A stretch of DNA of 34,144 nt from Candidatus Auribacterota bacterium (lineage in GTDB: Bacteria > Auribacterota > Tritonobacteria > UBA1439). Below are positions 32,641 to 34,144 of the stretch, piece by piece. Within the stretch, counting starts at the first letter, position 1, and each line of letters opens with the position of its first letter. The position numbers were made by a program, and so were the translations under genes. The stretch lies in assembly GCA_026392015.1 (NCBI GenBank), contig JAPLCW010000124.1, forward strand, positions 1-34,144, read 5' to 3'. The notes beneath the pieces are model-generated. The model was not told the origin of the DNA, made no database searches, and worked only from the letters and a program-made list of their open reading frames with translations.

Positions 32641-33396
32641 TTATTCTTTTACTCTTATATAGACTGAAGAAGGTCCACCTTTATCAGGGTTTTTTAGCTC
32701 AAATATTTTCGAATGCGCTTTTATCAGCTGAGACAAGCGCCCATAGCCATATGTTCTAGGATCGAATCCTGGATCCAGACGATGCAAGTTGAAACCCATA
32801 GTTGCCAGATTGGCCCAACCATCTTCTTGGGCCGCCATTTCAAAAGCTTGCTTCAGTAAGGGAACAGGAACCATCTTTTTTGACATATCCTCTTTCAGAT
32901 CCGGCTTTCTAGCGGCTGGCCTTTCTTTCACTATCTCCTTTTTAGGCATTAAATTTTCTGTATAGATAAAAATATTACACGCATTAACAAAAGCCTTTGG
33001 CGTTTTCTGCTCCCCGATTCCCATCACAAAAGTACCCTTCTCCCGGATTCTAGTTGCCAATCGAGTGTAGTCACTATCACTTGATACCAGGCAAAAACCA
33101 TCTACTAAATGGTCATGGAGAATGTCCATAGCGTCAATAATCATTGCACTATCAGTCGCATTTTTCCCTATTGTGTATCTAAATTGTTGCATTGGCTGAA
33201 CGGCATAATTATTCAACACTGCTTTCCAACCTCTCATATCGGCTTGCGTCCAATCTCCATAAATACGCCTGATTGTCACTGATCCGTATCTGCCTGCCTC
33301 TACCAGTATCTTTTCAATCAAGACAGGCCGCGCATTGTCCCCATCTATTAACAGCGCAATCTTTCTATCACTATTTTCCATGCGGTTTTCCATCAT
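32641..33396 (-). CDS. NYN-domain (LabA/DUF88-like) putative RNase with C-terminal OST-HTH/LOTUS domain
   Basis: 251 residues from ATG 33396, with AAGGGAG upstream. The PIN-like NYN domain (residues ~10-150) has the acidic residues expected for metal binding: LLIDGDNA, the NATDSAMIIDAMD helix and FCLVSSDSDYT. GTFVMGIGEQKTPKAFVNAC follows. A charged linker (KKEIVKERPAARKPD) leads to an OST-HTH/LOTUS domain (VPLLKQAFEMAA ... NLHRLDPGFDPRTYGYGRLS ... IFEL), which binds RNA in other proteins. A role in RNA cleavage or processing is probable from the families; targets unknown. It stands alone between repeat regions. Confidence 0.9.
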   Translation of the reverse strand: MMENRMENSDRKIALLIDGDNARPVLIEKILVEAGRYGSVTIRRIYGDWTQADMRGWKAVLNNYAVQPMQQFRYTIGKNATDSAMIIDAMDILHDHLVDGFCLVSSDSDYTRLATRIREKGTFVMGIGEQKTPKAFVNACNIFIYTENLMPKKEIVKERPAARKPDLKEDMSKKMVPVPLLKQAFEMAAQEDGWANLATMGFNLHRLDPGFDPRTYGYGRLSQLIKAHSKIFELKNPDKGGPSSVYIRVKE

Positions 33397-33474
33397 AGTT
33401 GCTCCCTTATTAGTTGTGTTTGCTGAAGAGCTGCACTAAGTATTAAATGCTTGCCCTGTTATCTGGCCCTTCCC

Positions 33475-33625
33475 TAGTGTCGTGTCCCGTAAATAGCTTT
33501 ATAAAGTTGTGTCATTGCGAGGAGCGGAGCGACGAAGCAATCTATTGGATTACAATGAGTTGAGAGTGCTTCGCTTACGCTCGCAATAACAAACATACAC
33601 GAGATATTTCTGAGACAAGACACTA
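33475..33625. mobile_element. MITE-like element with TAGTGTC terminal inverted repeats, copy 3
   Basis: 151 bp from TAGTGTCGTGTCCCG to GAGACAAGACACTA, with internal GAGGAGCGGAGCGACGAAGC and CGCTTACGCTCGC arms. No reading frame of note. Closest to the copy at 17462; opposite to the copy at 11793. Confidence 0.6.
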
Positions 33626-34011
33626 TGAGTAGCTTCAAGATGCGCAATAGACCTAAGCACACGAAGTAGCTCATCAATGACTATTGACTAAGAATTCTTT
33701 TTACATAACATCCCCCTACGCACATGCAATTCTAGCGCATGGGAAATCAGGTAGCAAGGCAGGAATCCGTCGGCAAATCTCCAGATGCGTGCGCGCAACT
33801 ACTTTTTCGGCTTTTTTAAACTGCTTTGGAAAAATAAGGAAATAATCACTGCCCAACCTCGACTATTGCTTGATAAACATCTTCCTGATTCCGCTCTGTC
33901 AATAGATGAGGTCTGACCCTGACCTGATGCTTTGACTTGGGTGGTACTGCATATGTCATTCCTGCACTTCGACTGCGCTCAGTGTAAACTCGAGCAGGAA
34001 TCCAGGTTTCA
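33626..34011. other. Gene-free region before the intron-like end
   Basis: No supported gene. It has a GCGCGCAACTACTTTTTCGGC tract like that at ~32020, and an ATTCCTGCACTTCGACTGCG / CGAGCAGGAAT repeat (~33957-34001) related to 32163-32275. The intron-like sequence appears to abut this repeat. Confidence 0.5.
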
Positions 34012-34144
34012 TAATCGGGTCGGGGCTGCGGGATTTCGCCCGCAGTCCCTCCCACACCACCGGACATGCCGTTTTCGGCATCCGGCGGTTGAACCCAGCG
34101 ACATTACGCCGTCGCAAGCGTCGATGGAAGCACCAAGCCGTACC
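34012..34144 (-). ncRNA. Probable 3' end of a bacterial group II intron (domains V and VI), running off the window
   Basis: On the minus strand, 34089-34056 folds as a 34-nt hairpin with a CGAAAACG tip and arms ACCGCCGGATG / CATGTCCGGTGGT, the size and shape of group II domain V. It is followed by GTGTGGGAGG and a second stem (CTGCGGG..CCCGCAG) as domain VI, and a CCGACCCGAT end. The pattern is familiar from the 3' flank of intron reverse-transcriptase genes. Such a gene would lie beyond 34144; none is visible here. Confidence 0.55.

Overview
No rRNA, tRNA or universal marker gene is visible, so the organism cannot be named. Secreted proteins with long Thr-Pro linkers, sigma-54 type promoters, abundant small dispersed repeats and a large glycosyltransferase locus with an XrtA/PEP-CTERM-type polysaccharide deacetylase point to an uncultivated, Gram-negative-like environmental bacterium (the style of Omnitrophota, Auribacterota or Hydrogenedentota genomes). 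That is an inference from style only.

Region 1 (1-5.9 kb, plus strand) is an array of related cassettes for secreted proteins. A cassette has a sigma-54 promoter with an upstream inverted repeat, a GW-motif protein, and a secreted protein with a conserved N-terminal module. That module is joined to an interchangeable C-terminal domain: fibrinogen-like, FISUMP, or an unassigned beta-rich domain. A conserved hairpin element follows each gene. The third cassette keeps only a 36-codon remnant of the GW gene.

Region 2 (6.1-11.7 kb, minus strand) has a short secreted protein ending in a Thr-Pro tail and a 1120-residue secreted protein. The latter combines a ComEC-like metallo-beta-lactamase domain with two lamin-tail domains and Thr-Pro linkers. 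Upstream of it are two stacked sigma-54 promoters, one with the same inverted repeat as the cassettes and one with a different tandem palindrome, plus a fourth copy of the cassette hairpin.

Region 3 (12.7-28.0 kb, minus strand) is a surface-polysaccharide locus: TPR protein, zinc-ribbon-like protein, five GT4 and two GT2 glycosyltransferases, polysaccharide deacetylase, SAM methyltransferase, radical SAM/SPASM protein and a nucleotide-sugar epimerase. Many neighbours overlap or nearly touch. The four larger gaps are filled by a MITE-like element and dispersed repeats.

Region 4 (28.2-33.4 kb, minus strand) holds a secreted Ntn-type (choloylglycine hydrolase/penicillin acylase) hydrolase, two tandemly duplicated ORF6N genes, and a NYN-LOTUS protein. 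Four copies of a ~160-bp repeat (R) separate the hydrolase and ORF6N genes. Both ORF6N genes carry a different 29-bp palindrome at exactly homologous codons, and three R copies carry a palindrome with the same core. The right edge holds what looks like the 3' end of a group II intron.

The two most unusual systems are the sigma-54-driven domain-swapping cassette family and the ORF6N/palindrome/R-repeat array.
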